Shown here piece after piece: positions 63,846 to 64,000 of a DNA stretch of 64,000 nucleotides. Positions within the stretch are counted from its first letter, which is position 1; the number at the start of each line of letters is the position of its first letter. Under the pieces are notes generated by a model. That model had not been told where the DNA came from and did no database searches. It saw only the letters and a program-made list of their open reading frames with translations. This DNA is from Bernardetia sp042180575. Its GTDB lineage: Bacteria > Bacteroidota > Bacteroidia > Cytophagales > Bernardetiaceae. The position numbers and the translations under genes are program-made. Location: the NCBI RefSeq assembly GCF_042180575.1, contig NZ_CP170094.1:4030001-4094000 (forward strand), read 5' to 3'.

Positions 63846-64000
63846 ATGAAGTTCTTACATGATATTTTAGAAAAACAAAAACCAATGTTTGAAAAAGGAG
63901 GAAAACTTGAAAAGTTTTATTACCTTTTTGAAGCTGGTGAATCGTTTGCCTTTACTCCTCCTACCACAACTCCTGCAAAGGGTGCACATATTCGTGATGC
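63846..64000 (+). CDS. nqrB: Na+-NQR subunit B, N-terminal part
   Basis: The frame starts ATG 63846 (MKFLHDILEKQKPMFEKGG) and runs off the window edge after 51 codons. The KLEKFYYLFEAGESFAFTPP segment is NqrB-like. The gene would encode the FMN-carrying membrane subunit with the nqrA-downstream order normal for the operon. Confidence 0.85.
   Translation, partial: MKFLHDILEKQKPMFEKGGKLEKFYYLFEAGESFAFTPPTTTPAKGAHIRD

Noticed and set aside
1..64000. CRISPR array, tRNA and rRNA genes
   Set aside because: No regularly spaced short direct repeats and no tRNA or rRNA signature found on either strand; the repeat-rich region 43896-47009 is protein modules.

Overview
The window is low-GC DNA from a member of the Bacteroidota, most likely a marine Cytophagales-type bacterium (Bernardetia/Flexibacter-like; this genus is an inference). 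The signs are a type IX secretion C-terminal sorting domain, a SusC-style TonB-dependent receptor with a carboxypeptidase-regulatory-like plug extension, DUF4382, DUF2167, DUF3467 and DUF5694 proteins, paired M16 peptidases, fused isobutyryl-CoA mutase IcmF, Na+-NQR genes, and AT-rich intergenic DNA with Bacteroidota-type promoters. No rRNA, tRNA or CRISPR array was found.

Layout. 1-6.4 kb: the tail of a VWA/DUF3520 protein, an overlooked 51-residue L7/L12-like miniprotein, a secreted beta-helix protein and icmF. 6.4-14.8 kb is an accessory island: a two-gene unit with a PD-(D/E)XK protein, two 98%-identical 192-bp inverted-repeat-ended (MITE-like) elements, a truncated ORF tail plus lipoprotein, an ISAs1-family IS with ends and target repeat visible, a stand-alone PBECR-like nuclease, a Uma2 protein, an orphan DUF2281 antitoxin, and an IS110-family transposase sitting inside a copy of a dispersed terminator repeat. 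14.8-38.4 kb is mainly housekeeping and envelope genes: TonB receptor, Asp/Glu racemase, ATP-grasp ligase, fhs, glycosyltransferase, pfkA (with an unusual GGNGT motif), acyl-CoA dehydrogenase, nrdB, a J-domain protein and a large membrane-anchored propeller protein. 38.5-43.8 kb is a defence-like patch: an SF1 helicase with an apparent embedded nuclease domain, then a Type II restriction-modification pair (C5 methyltransferase and NgoBV-family endonuclease) bracketed by direct repeats. 43.9-56.5 kb runs on the minus strand: an 11-repeat secreted protein, the M16 pair, a LysM/RlpA-like protein, ruvA, a second L7/L12-like miniprotein, a DHFR-like and VOC pair, a membrane protein and DUF3467. 56.9-64 kb: an AraC regulator, a coiled-coil lipoprotein, adk, a flavodoxin-like oxidoreductase, a TPR protein, an outer-membrane protein gene broken by one stop codon, nqrA and the start of nqrB.

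How the genes fit together. IcmF, acyl-CoA dehydrogenase, PfkA, Fhs, NrdB, Adk and NQR are core carbon, one-carbon, nucleotide and energy metabolism. The TonB receptor, beta-helix protein, 11-repeat protein, M16 peptidases and lipoproteins serve the envelope. The 6.4-14.8 kb island and the R-M/helicase patch look horizontally acquired or rearranged and hold most of the unusual signals. No complete new system could be proved from sequence alone. The best candidates are the 6.4-8.0 kb gene pair, the IS110 element with its terminator target and structured flanks, and the helicase/R-M patch.
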